The translations under genes were made by a program, and so were the position numbers. This document shows, one piece after another, positions 33,000 through 43,560 of a stretch of 64,000 nucleotides of DNA. The DNA lies in the NCBI GenBank assembly GCA_047967505.1, contig CM106538.1. One strand, written 5' to 3'. Within the stretch, counting starts at the first letter, position 1, and the number at the start of each line of letters is the position of its first letter. This DNA comes from Dipteris shenzhenensis. Taxonomy: Eukaryota; Polypodiophyta; Polypodiopsida; Gleicheniales. Under the pieces are notes generated by a model. The model was not told the origin of the DNA, did no database searches, and saw only the letters and a list, made by a program, of their open reading frames with translations.

Positions 33000-33753
33000 G
33001 ACTCCACATAGTTGACCTACTGGTTCTTCAATCTGCAATCTTCTTCCTTGTGTCCTAGCTTCTTGCAATGGTGACACTTTGGTTTGTTCTTCAGTCTGCA
33101 GTCACTTTGATAGTGGCCCATCCTTCCTCCGCAATGGTAACACTTTGTTGATGTTTTACTGAACATTCATTATAGCTGTTGCGTGTTAATTTTGATGTCG
33201 ATGTCAATGCCTTCAACTCTCTTTCTTTTTCAAGAAGAGAGGATACACATTCCTCAAACTTTGGATTTGGTAAATTCTTCAAAGTGGTTGTCAGTGCACT
33301 GTACTTTGCAGGCATGCTTTTAAGAAGGATTGCAAGTGCATCTTCTTTCCCTACTTTTGCATTTATGACTTCTGGTTGGGTCATAATGCTTTTTGTGCCA
33401 TGGATTCATTGAAGTTGCAAACCATAGAATTCAATCTTAAGATGAATTACTTGGTTTTTGGCTTTTGTACCAAACAATGTGTTCAATTCATCCCATGCAT
33501 CTTCGGCATGATCCTTGGAGTCTATATGATGAATTATGTTTGGATCCAAGTGCAAACCAATGAGTGATAGTATTGCTTTGTCTTTTTCCTTCCAGGCATC
33601 ATTTTGTGTAGTGGGTATGTCTTCTTTTACAGTCTTCCAAAGCTTTTGATGCATCAGGAGATACCTCATTTGTATAGACCAGGTGTGAAATCCTTCCCCA
33701 ATGAACTTCTCAATAGTTGGGGTGCGTATTGCCATTGCAAAGGTCTTTACCAA
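33000..33753 (-). CDS. Copia gag polyprotein with two CCHC zinc knuckles (broken)
   Basis: The frame starts at ATG 33753. Residues 1-115 carry the copia gag fold, including FIGEGFHTWSIQMRYLLMHQ, LWKTVKED and DAWDELNTLF. A stop near 33406 and a short gap interrupt it. It resumes at 33384 with DALAILLKSMPAKYSALTTT and SSLLEKERELKAL. It ends in two knuckles of CX2CX4HX4C type: CYHCGGRMGHYQSDC (about 33145-33100) and CHHCKKLGHKEEDC (about 33077-33036). Gag would build the particle that packages element RNA. No pol follows. The break in the middle suggests that this copy no longer makes full-length gag. Confidence 0.9.
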
Positions 33754-33759
33754 TTGACG

Positions 33760-35100
33760 AAACTTTCAAATTTGGTAGTGTCTAATTGCATACAATAAAA
33801 TTAGCATGACGCGTGCCTAGAGGTTAAAAAGGTGATCACTTTTCCTTTTTGGAGCGTGTGCAAATTCTTTCTAGATTGGAAGTTACGGCTTGTCGAAGTT
33901 TTATGAAGAAGAGGCCTTTTGATGATGTGGCATATGGAGTCACATGCTGCTTACACACTATGCTTAGTAAGGGCCTCTGTACTTAGGTGGTAGTTGGTGA
34001 TGTGGCACTTTTAACTAACCCTAACCATCGTTATTATGGGTTACTTGACCAATGACCAAGGTTGAACTAACCTTAGTGTGACCACAAACTCAACTAAGGG
34101 TACTTCTAACTAACCTTGATTCGTTATTATCTACCACGTGTCAATCCAAGGAAACCTTGGAGAAAGAAAAAACTCTGCGTGATATCGTCAAAGCGGCGAC
34201 GTGATGGAGATGGACTCAGACGGTGGAGCAGGTTGCTGGACTACTGTTTGTTATGAGGAGGTGATGACACTTGTTACTGTGCAGGCTTGGATGGTAGTTG
34301 AGCCGGTGTTGTGGATGGCAGTGGAGCAGCTGATAGCGTAGCTGTAGTGGAGTTCATTCGTGCGGGGTGGAGATTGCAGTTTTGTTGTGTAGCCATAGGG
34401 TCGAGAGCGCCACAGAGCTGGAATGGCATCGATGGTCGATGGCTGGAGCTACATTGTTATGATGCTTTGGACTGTTCATTGGAGCTTGCGTGCTGGCTGG
34501 CTCCATCACTGTAGGCATTGATGTGCTTTGTGCGTTTGTAGAGTCAGCCGCTCTAAGGTTACCCAGCTACTAAGCCCAGCCGCTCTGAGGTCACCTAGCC
34601 ACTAAGCCTAGCCGCTCTAAGGTCGCCCAGCCATTCTGAGGCTTTACAGGAGGTGCTGGTCCGCTTGTGGGTTGGAGGGTCAAAAGGAGGTCGTCCCTTC
34701 GCTTGTGAGGCTTGGAGTATGTCGAGGATGACTTGTTGTAGAGGTTGGTTGCTTGAGGTCTTTCCTCGCTGAGAGGTAGCTACTTGTTGCAGCTGTTGTT
34801 GCCCATCTCTCCTCTCGGAATAGGAGGAGATTAGATCTTTGTCTCACAAGGGATCTCTCTCATTCACTAGAAATGAACCTTAGAATAAACATTACAAAGA
34901 CCTTCTCTCTTCGTAACAAGATCTTTATCTATCTATCTCTTCGGAAGAGAAGAAGAACTAACCCTTTTTCACAAAGGAATCACTCATGAACCTCTCAAGA
35001 AATACGAATGGAAATTTCTAATGCATGACAGAAATTTCTCTAAGTAGAAGAGAACTCTCAATCAAAAATCTACATCTAATCTAGGAGAGCTAGGACCTAA
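33760..35100 (-). other. Leader region of the gag-only element
   Basis: This 1.35-kb non-coding segment between primer site and gag is GC-richer than the surroundings. It contains three imperfect tandem copies of a 35-37 bp unit (about 34549-34640, core AGCCGCTCTAAGGT). It may hold packaging signals, which is an inference. Confidence 0.6.
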
Positions 35101-35112
35101 GCTCTGATACCA
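35101..35112 (-). promoter_or_regulatory. Primer binding site, initiator tRNA-Met type
   Basis: On the minus strand TGGTATCAGAGC immediately follows the 5' LTR end TTTTAACA. This is the standard primer site of plant copia elements. Confidence 0.95.
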
Positions 35113-35498
35113 TGTTAAAACGCATGGACCGAGCTCTCCTATGGACCTAATCTACTCTAATGACAACAGTAATCTAAGGTGGATCAATCGTAAGAGTGAT
35201 CATGATCTATAACTCAAGTCAATTAGGTTCCAAGATAGATTAGCTTGGACTCATAAAGAGAATCTTGAGATAGTGCAAAGTGCTTGATTGATATTACTTT
35301 CAAATGAACCTCCTTTTTATAGAAGTGGATACTTACATCCATATGCATGCTCACATGTGGCATATCTCCTTCATGCCATGTGGTAACTATATCCATATGC
35401 ATGCTCACATGTGGCATATCTCCTTCATGCCATGTGGCAACTTGCCCTTTACTCATACCTTTGCTCTACATGTGCTCATGGCACTACAACTCTCAACA
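35113..35498 (-). repeat. 5' LTR of the gag-only element
   Basis: This LTR is 386 bp. It is longer than the 3' LTR because of an extra tandem copy of a ~53-bp unit (about 35337-35443, core CATATGCATGCTCACATGTG). The minus-strand TATA-like box is TATAAAAAGGAG near 35323-35334. Confidence 0.93.
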
Positions 35499-35503
35499 CT
35501 TTG
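35499..35503. repeat. Target-site duplication CTTTG (right)
   Basis: It is identical to 32458-32462. Confidence 0.95.
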
Positions 35504-35520
35504 TCCTCAAGGGATAACTA

Positions 35521-35720
35521 TGTATGAACCCTATGTATCACATGATTTCAAGGCCTATTTCTAAAATCCCTTATCTGTAAATTTATCAGAAATAAAGAAT
35601 AGTCCCTTTTTTATTCAATCTGAGAGGATCTTCTTTATATGATACCATTTTGTATTTAAAAATATGTAAAAGAGAGATTTGAAAACTGAGAGAGAACTCT
35701 TTTTTTTGAATCCACGTTCT
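35521..35720 (+). repeat. LTR-start family, copy 3
   Basis: The copy begins TGTATGAACC after TCAAGGGATAACTA. It shares with copy 1 the blocks CAAGGC, TAAAATC.CTTATC, ATTTATCA, TTTTTTATTCAATCTG and TTATATGATAC. A run of ten C lies at 35737-35746. Confidence 0.75.
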
Positions 35721-35859
35721 ATGCTTAAAATGTCTCCCCCCCCCCTCGTCCCCCATGAGACTTTGTCTATGGAAAGGATCACAAAGAGCCATTTCGATGA
35801 CATGTAGGCAATCAAGTGGAGTGCTCAAATTAATATCTTTTGATCCCTTCTAATAAAAA

Positions 35860-36580
35860 TTTATTGGTGAATCCAAGGATGCTCACATTTATTGGCCACT
35901 TCTCCCAATTCAATTTCATTGACTTTATCAAACACAAATGTAAGCTTAAACATTTCAAATCTTTGATTGAAAATCAAAAGATGAGGAGGATCAAAGTCTA
36001 TCACCCAATAACAATGGCGAATATCAAAGTCACTAATTTGATTCTACCATACATTTGGGATCTATTGAGAATTCACCATTAAATCACAGATTTTTGAACA
36101 AATTGGGATCTCAAAATACAAGAGACAGATCATAATGGAAATGATCTTGTGCATGCTTCATCACAAGGCAACCCCAAATTTCTTATAGGGAGAGGCATCT
36201 TCAACAACAATGCATGTGTTTAATCATGCCCCCAAGGCTCCTATTAACCTATTGACTCCTTATAAGCTGTGGCATGGATGACATCCCGATGTCCAACATC
36301 TGCATATCTTCAGGTGTTGAGTCTTCATGCTTGTGCCAATAGATTGACAATAAAATATTTTTACCCTCAAGGAGAAGTAAGGATATTCATTGGCTACGCC
36401 ACCAATTGACATGGCTATAAAGTTTTCTAACATCAAAATCACGCCATGCGGCTCTCACAGAACAAGAAGCATAGATATATCCACCTAAGTCGTAAAGATG
36501 ACCTCTCCAACCACCTCGTGTTCCCACTACATGCACAACTAGAACAATAATACAATAAACCAAAGCCAAAGCCATGCGGG
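35860..36580 (+). mobile_element. Copia integrase remnant
   Basis: Broken frames give FKSLIENQKD, then the integrase core block NNNGEYQSH (copia form SDNGGEY), later LLTPYKLWHG, and then RIFIGYATN, which matches the conserved FxGYxxxxKGYR block. These follow in the order of an intact integrase C-terminal half. They continue the plus-strand relic interrupted at 32458. Confidence 0.75.
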
Positions 36581-36979
36581 CCTAAATTCCAACCCTCTTC
36601 GCAATAACTTCAATAGGTTCTAGGATCCATCTGTAGAAACACAAACAAACCGTTAGCTACCCACTTACCGAGCAAAAATCCAATGCAGGTGTCTACCATG
36701 GGAGTCAGAACTAACACAAACATTGATGTTGAGAGATGCAACAACTTCATCACATGTCTTAGCATTGACTTGGATATCCCCCTACTAGATGCAACAACCA
36801 ATACCATGCCATATTTTGACCTAAATTCCTTGTCAGCAATAGGATTCTTTACATGGGTACATCAAACTCCCCATGAGACATTGAGTCTCCAAGGGGACTA
36901 GTCCTTCGATCAAATAGACTCTAAAGTGGAAAGATGCCATGCAAGCAAAACTCATCTTAATATAGAAGAATCACACATG

Positions 36980-37230
36980 GGACATGGTTCCCTTTCCACC
37001 AAGCTATCGTACAATTTCCAATTGGGAGCAAAGGCGTGTACAAAATTCAATAATCATAAAGAAGACATCGCAAGATACAATGCTAGTCTTATCAAGGGAG
37101 GGTTCATCTAGAAAGAAGGCATCAACTACATTGATACATTTGCCCTTGTCGTATGAATTGCTTCCATTAGCCTCTTGATTGCATGGGGAATTTTGTATCA
37201 TATATATAATTTTTCCCTTCTCTACAATGA
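36980..37230 (+). mobile_element. Copia reverse transcriptase N-terminal remnant
   Basis: The translated pieces GVYKIQ, NHKEDIARYNASLI and KEGINYIDTFALVV, then IASISLLIAWGILYHI, match the RVT_2 N-terminal block (VxKxKxxxDGxxxRYKARLVAKGxxQxxGIDYxxTFAPVVRxxxIR). Stops occur at two conserved positions. The catalytic YxDD region is missing. Confidence 0.8.
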
Positions 37231-37498
37231 TGAATAATGGCATCACAAACGTATCAAACATGTAGTTATTCAATACCACTGTCTGATGATCTCATTGATT
37301 GTATCTCTAATACTATCCTACAAGCAACATATTGGCTACCAAACCCTTCTCCAAGGATCATTTTGTATCTCTTCGGATTGGGATCAGTGGTCGGTTGTGA
37401 ATTTATCATTTCAGTAAAGACAGGTGGAGGCTACGGACAGGGATCCCAGGGAATACAAGGGTCAAGAGGAACTAGAAGGGAAAAATGGCGACTGTAGT

Positions 37499-37800
37499 AT
37501 CACATCGCACTCATCATGTAAACAAATATATCATGACTCAATGCATTATGATACATCATGATCAACATAGCATCACAAAGAGCATTTCCTCATTACTCCT
37601 TTATGCAAACATTTTGCATTAAGGAAAAGTGTTGAGAACTAATGCTCGTGTCAACTAGAGTGTGGAACATCACGTGAAGCGGTGCATATGATTGTTATAA
37701 ATAGGTAAACAAAGAATGAAAGACTTCAACACTTTAACCAATCAACTCTCTCCTTCCTGATATAGTCTCTAACCATTGCTCATCCCCTGCCATGCCAATC
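37499..37800 (+). mobile_element. Copia 3' end: UTR, purine tract and LTR start
   Basis: GGAAAAG precedes TGTTGAGAACTAATGC at 37630, a typical copia LTR beginning, and TTATAAATAGG (about 37694-37704) is a good LTR TATA box. The same 3' end recurs at 43287-43560. It is likely to be the 3' end of the relic with RT at 36980-37230. Confidence 0.7.
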
Positions 37801-38449
37801 TATCTCAGACCCTTATGAATCCGTTAACCTCTCTACACATGCTTCAACGATGAAATCAAGAATCTTTGACAAGTTTGTTTCCTCCAACATCTGAGCAATG
37901 ACAACAGTACCTTCTTGTATATACCCACTTGTAAATAGAATCATATCATGTATATGTTTTTCATATGCTCTTAAAAGACTGATTCTAGATTCTATTTCCT
38001 AATTATTGACCTTGTACTAATACCATTTTATTTGTTTCTTAGCATCTAACCACACAACAACAATGGAGTTCTTCTCTCTCGATCAACTATACTCATACGA
38101 AGACATCCACCTAAAGACACCTAATTACGACTACCTAGTACCCAAGCACATGTCATTCATGGCATTTGATACCTTAACATGAATACATAACAATCACATC
38201 GCATTGAGGAGGCCTCAGCCACCACTCTTCTAGCTAGAGAGGCACTTTGGGAACAGGTCCTCAGAATGGTTTCACAGAGTCTTTGTAGGCGTCTAGAGCC
38301 CTTCACGAACAAGGCATTAGGAAGAAGTGGAGCTCATTTTGGAATCCTATAAGAAATTCATGATTTTTCAATTTTCTTGGCCCAAAATTAAAAATTTATA
38401 GAGTGAGAAGCACAAATTTATATGGTCAAGCTTTCAATTGGAGATATAA

Positions 38450-38865
38450 ATCGCGAAATTAAAAAATTGATATTTTGAAGTTCCCACTTGAGCACTTTTT
38501 AGTGTGTCATAAATGTTATGTCCAAGGATCCAAATGGTTTTCTACTATTTTGGTGTAAAATTTGGTGGTTCTGGCATCACCATTGTGTCTGAAGCAGGTA
38601 AAAACCCCCAAAACGAGCTTTGAAGTACTAAATTTGGCCTCCTGGAGGGGTCAAAACGACCAAAACAAGCGCCTGACATGAGTGTGTTTAAGAAAGCGAT
38701 TTGGGACACTTGGCCTTTGGCCACAAGTACCCAAATCTCTTTCTTAAACACATTCTTGTCAGGCACCTATTTTGGTCGTTTTGACCTCTCCGGGAAGACA
38801 TTTATGACACACTAAAAAATGCTCGAGCGGGAACCTCAAAATATCAATTTATCTATTTTGGGATT
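38450..38865. mobile_element. Foldback/MITE-like element 2
   Basis: The outer arms (38456-38515 and 38800-38862) are inverted copies sharing AAATTGATATTTTGA and TTTAGTGTGTCATAAAT. The inner arms (about 38644-38710 and 38725-38792) share GGTCAAAACGACCAAAA and GTGTTTAAGAAAG. The segment 38560-38640 (GGTTCTGGCATCACC…AAAACCCC) is related to foldback element 1. There is no coding capacity. Confidence 0.8.
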
Positions 38866-38962
38866 TGGTGTAGCATTTATGACACACTAGAAAACAAGAT
38901 GAAGTTCATTCATGTGGTTTGTCCTAGATGGTGTTCAGAAAAGGGGGTGAATTGCAAATTGT

Positions 38963-38992
38963 GAGAGAGAGAGAGAGGGAGAGAGAGAGATT
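38963..38992. repeat. GA-rich microsatellite
   Basis: An interrupted (GA)n run. Confidence 0.9.
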
Positions 38993-39315
38993 GGACACAT
39001 GTCTATCGGAGATTGCATTTCGTTAGACCTATTGCCTATCGGATGCTATCGGAGTTACGGGCACATGGTTGCCATAAGGCCTCATCGCAGTGTGGGCTGG
39101 GAGTGAGGAGAGCCTTCTGATTGGTTGTCTGCTGGAAGAATTGGCTTACTTGCCTGTGTAATCAGATAGGCACCATCATGGAACTGTTCACCTTCCGACT
39201 TCCTTCCAACTTGCAACGTCAGCATATAACTGCCGGAAGGCCCTGCAATTGGAGGAAAAACCAGACATGTTTCCAGGGTGAGAGAGAGAAGAGCTGAAAA
39301 GGGGGCAAATTGCAA

Positions 39316-39316
<1 letters not shown>

Positions 39317-39353
<37 letters not shown>
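39317..39353. repeat. (GA)n microsatellite
   Basis: About 18 GA units. Further GA runs lie at about 39461-39481 and 39655-39690. Confidence 0.95.
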
Positions 39354-39354
<1 letters not shown>

Positions 39355-39650
39355 AAGGTGAATGATATTTAATCATTCATAAGGCTTGCCCAAGATTAAA
39401 AAAGCAAACAAAAAGGAAATAGTGTGGACTCTGAAGGAAGACTCCACGAGATAAAGGGGGGAGAGAGAGAGAGAGAGAGAGTCAACGACTTTAAAGGCTG
39501 CATTCAAGTCCAATGAAGAGGAGTCAACATATTGTCCAATAGAAAAAATGCACTTCCACAAATTCTAAAAATGCCTAATTTTTGCTTTCCCAAATTTGGA
39601 GTGTTGCTAAGGCTAGAAAAAGAGGATTTCAAGGGATGAAGAAGAAGAAG

Positions 39651-39654
<4 letters not shown>

Positions 39655-39690
<36 letters not shown>
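39655..39690. repeat. (GA)n microsatellite after a (GAA)n run
   Basis: GAAGAAGAAGAAGAA at about 39638-39653 leads into about 18 GA units. Confidence 0.95.
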
Positions 39691-39692
<2 letters not shown>

Positions 39693-40169
39693 GGAGAATT
39701 TCATGAGTACTCACATGCTCCTCCAACACAAAAAAGTGAACATCAAAATAATTAAATACTTGATTTTTTTCTTTGGAGGCTAAACGTTTACTAAGGCCTA
39801 TGGGGCAGGCCAAAAAGAGTGGGAACTTCAAAATGTCAGAGTGTTGAGTGTCTCTAGAGAGGTAAAGTCTATTTCTTTGAAAAAAGAAAAGCATTTCTAA
39901 TGTAACGTTGGCGTCTCTATTTTTTATCTAACCTAAAAGGCCCGAAAATGAGCTCTGTTTTTTTCTAATGAGTTGTGGGAGTCCCTACAAGCTCTTCCAA
40001 TTTAGAAGTGCCCAAGAGAGGATGGTTTTGACCCCGATCTTTTTTTCCTGCTTTTGGGAGCACATCTCCACCCTACTCCCATTAGACTACCAAGATATCT
40101 TTGATTGAGGATCCCTTCCGCATTCCTTGAGCAGAGGTTGGATATTCCTGATTCCGAAGGGAGGAGATT

Positions 40170-43100
40170 GATCAACAGATATCCGCCAGTGAAGATCGAT
40201 TACTCTTATGGACACAGCTTACAAGATCTTGGCTAAGGTCTTGAGCTTGCGCCTAAGACCCCGTCTTCCGGATATCATTCACAAGATGCAGACCAGCTTT
40301 GTCCATAAGTGCAACATCTTGGGTAATATCTTCACCTTCTGGGAGGCAATTGATTGTGCCAGGGAGGAGGCACAACCCCTTACTATCCCACTTCTCAATT
40401 TTGAGAAAGCATATGATAAAGTTGAGTGGTCCTTTCTAGAGAGAGAGGTGGATTAGAGGAATTACAACTCTTTACGCAGAGAGGTGATTATTGGGGGCCA
40501 TACAAACAAGATCTTTCCACTTTCCCATTCAATGAACAGGGCTGTCGATTGGCCCCTGAAGCCTTGGGCTATTTTCTGCGCTCTCAGGCACTTGGCTTTA
40601 CAGGGATGAGGTTGCCAATCCGATAGGAGGAGCTCCTAGATTCGGAGTTTGCAGATTATACGGCACCCTACGTGGACGGTTCTACAGACAGTCTAGAGTG
40701 GGTCAGAGGAGCGCTGTCCATTTACTAGGAGGCCTCCGATGCTCGCATAAATTGGACCAAATCTCTAGGCTTTTCCATAGGTATGGAGGAGAGCCAGGAT
40801 GTTAGAGATTGGGGAGTAGATTTTGGATTTCACTGGATTTCAAAAGGAGAGACAACCAGATACCTAGGCTATCAAGTAGGCATCGATATTTTGGCACAGT
40901 AGTAGTTCAGCCCGGTCCTAGAGAGTGTTCGACAAAAGCTCTTGTACTAGAGCTCCACTAAACTCTTGCTTGCATGTGGAGCACTGGTGGTGAATCAGGT
41001 ATTGGACCTTGCCACATCTTGATACATCGCTTCTTATTGGTGCTTCCATCAAGGTTGCATGGGGCAGCTATGGCGCTTGGTTCAAAACTTCCTTTAGTCG
41101 AGATCGGAGGGCACACGTAACACAAAAGCTAGGGTGGGCTGGCAGACAGTGATTTTGCCTCAGGTACAAGGTGGGCTTGGCATTATCAATCTAGCAATGT
41201 AGAGCAGAGCCCTCTTGGGCAAACTAGTAGTGAGAGGCCTCACCCCAGGGAAGGAACCTTGGAAGCTCTTACTCTAAGGGGGACTTCTTGGGAATACGCC
41301 CCACACTGGTGGACAGTGGCTGCAGTGCTACAGGTGGATATTCTCCGAGGCTCCTCTGATAGGGAAGTGTTCATTGTTGATGCAGAGTCTCTACAGAGTG
41401 TGGCAGAGATTGGCAGGAGGACTCATTTGGGCTAGGCCGTCTTGTAGAGAGGAGTTTGAGAGACAGTCACTCTTATGGCACCCAGAGGTCAGACATTCGG
41501 GGGAACACATGCTTGGGCAGCTACTCCAAGGGGGACTTCTTGGGAATATGCCCCGCACTGGTGGACAGTGGCTGCAATACTATAGGTGGATATTCTCCGA
41601 GGCTCCGTTGATAGGTAGTGTTCATTGTTGATGCAGAGTCTCTACAGAGTGTGGTAGAGATTGGCAGGAGAAGAGGACTCATTCGGTCTAGGCTGTCTTG
41701 CAGAGAGGAGTTTGAGAGATAGCCACTCTTGTGGCACCCAGAGGTCAGACATTCGGAGGAACACATGCTTGGGCAGCGGGCTCATATTGGATGGGCACTG
41801 TAACTAGATCCTTCGGGACATGGAGACGACTGCCTAGAGAGAAAAAGGCCCATAGACAACTCTCTTATCGCTGAGGAGTAGGCATCAGGATATAGGAGAT
41901 TAAGGAAACGATCCCGGACTCTTGGTGGGAGGGATTATGGAGCCCTTGGACCCCCCATTTCTGGTCAGGACAGTTCTCACAGACAGGGGTACCGCTCCGG
42001 ATACGCATCTTTCGAGAGTCTCTTGGCTCCTTCCAGTATCGTTTCTATTGGGTGGGACCGAGAGGATCTCTGCAAGCTAAGTCAAAGATGGAGGAGGAGA
42101 CAGAGGTGGACTTAGAGGACTTGGAGTGGCAAAGGGTTAGGATTATGGGCCTCTTAGGCAGGACGTGATACATCAACCCCTCCATAGTCTTATTGACCCT
42201 GGAGGGAGCTGTGTGGCACTTGTGGATTTGGGAGGGCAAACCTTGATGTGACATTCAGTGGGACCCAGGTGAGTGGTTTTGGCCCACTCGCATAGGGCAT
42301 TCTAACTAGGTGGAGGTGGTCTCCTTCTCATACACTATATGCATTGGACGTCATTTACAACTTGGGGCAACAGCGTCGTCCCTCATCAGGGAGTGCCACT
42401 GGCTAGAGCAGGATGTTTGAGAGAGAGGTCATAGGCCACTTTTGGTCTCGCCTTTGGACGAGTTTGTGCCTGTGGAAGATTTCTTATTTCTTCTGGTTGT
42501 TGGCACATGGAGGCTTGTCCATCGGCCCCTGGCTAGAGCAGATGCGGATAGATGGCAAATGCACGAGTTGTGTGGATGGAGTTCTGGAGATGATCCCGCA
42601 CTGTCTTTGGGGCCTACCTTGTTGCACAACGGATATGGTTCGCATCTTTAAGGATTGTTGCTAGCACATAGAGGATGAGCAGGGACTTCACATGAGGGAT
42701 GGTGGCCTGGCTCACGGAGGGAGGCCATGCTTTTGCGACTGACCCTGTTATAGATACATGGACAACAAGTTTCCTGGATTAAGATCCATGATGCAATTCA
42801 ACCCTCCCATTCACGCCTACCACCTCTCTCGAAGGATGGTGTTTGGGAGACTTTTTCTAGCATCTCTACTTGGAACGTCTAGGTTGCTCGTTGTAGCCGA
42901 GTGATGGGAGGCCAGACGATCTCTCCGACGAGCCATTTGGCAAGATATCATCTTCACCTTGCACGCCATTTGGGAGCACAGTACTCCAGGCTCGACAACG
43001 ATTGTCGAGAGGTGGGTGCGATTCTGCCAAATATGGCCGACAGGAGTATTCTACACCCTTTCCGTGAGGGGTATTCGTTGGATTTATAGACTACCTTCAT

Positions 43101-43288
43101 GGTTGCTAGCTCGTGTTTTGGAATCTCTATAAGTGATGAGCCATGAGATTCGAAAACGAGTGTTGTTTCTTGTCGCTAGCAACCTGTCCCTTTTTCTTGT
43201 TTTTCATCAACAACTCTGTTTCTAGAAGCTGGTTGTATGGTTTTTTCAAGAATTAGTAGAATTTACCTTTCTTTGGAAGAAAAAACAA
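40170..43288 (+). mobile_element. Decayed LINE ORF2 (RT to C-terminal zinc region)
   Basis: Pieces in order follow an L1-type ORF2. First is MDTAYKILAKVLSLRLRPRL with QTSFVHKCNILGNI and LLNFEKAYDKVEWSFL (40208-40450, RT fingers and palm). Then come GCRLAPEALGYFLRSQ and DSEFADYTAPYVDGS (the FADD active site with the second Asp changed to Tyr). Next are INWTKSLGFSIG and RYLGYQVGID, then GLGIINLAM…SRALLGKLVVRGLTPGKEP (about 41170-41265). Last is ISYFFWLLAHGGLSIGPWLE, a zf-RVT region (42470-42660). Multiple stops and frameshifts mean that it is dead. The A-rich end at about 43278-43287 fits a LINE 3' tail. No endonuclease was recognised, so the copy is probably 5'-truncated. Confidence 0.9.
41270..41778. 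repeat. ~252-bp tandem duplication inside the LINE
   Basis: The units start at about 41270 and 41522, with matching positions offset by 252 bp. They differ by a few substitutions and a 6-bp insertion (AAGAGG) in the second unit. The duplication repeats the ORF2 segment between the RT and zf-RVT regions, in frame (252 is 84 codons). Confidence 0.93.
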
Positions 43289-43560
43289 TCACATCACATG
43301 CTTAATGTAAACAAATATAGCATGACTCAATGCATACATCATGATCAACATACCATCACAAATAACATTTCCTCATTACTCCTTTATACGAACATTTCGC
43401 ATTAAGGGGGAGTGTTGAGGACTAATGCTCCTGTCCACTCGAGTGTGAAACTTCACATGAAGTGGTGCATATATTCATGTTACAAAGAACCAAAGAATAT
43501 AACGCTTTAAATCAATCGACTCTCTCCTCTCTTCGTTCATGGCTACTTCCATGGCAATCC
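43287..43560 (+). mobile_element. Second copy of the copia 3' end and LTR start
   Basis: The block beginning ATCACATCACATGC (43288) parallels 37499-37800: CATTTCCTCATTACTCC, a purine tract AAGGGGGAG, then TGTTGAGGACTAATGC at 43413. Here the purine tract is better preserved than in the first copy. It starts directly after the LINE tail. Confidence 0.75.

Larger units (their letters stand above)
32463..35498 (-). mobile_element. Complete gag-only copia retrotransposon (TR-GAG-like)
   Basis: The element lies on the minus strand and has both LTRs (35498-35113 and 32794-32463), TG…CA ends, a copia primer site TGGTATCAGAGC (35112-35101), a purine tract (about 32813-32795) and a 5-bp target duplication CTTTG. 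Between the LTRs it encodes only gag with two zinc knuckles. There is no protease, integrase, RT or RNase H. The 5' leader is long (about 1.35 kb). This matches the published class of terminal-repeat retrotransposons with a GAG domain, which depend on another copia element for pol. It is inserted in an older plus-strand copia relic. Confidence 0.95.
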
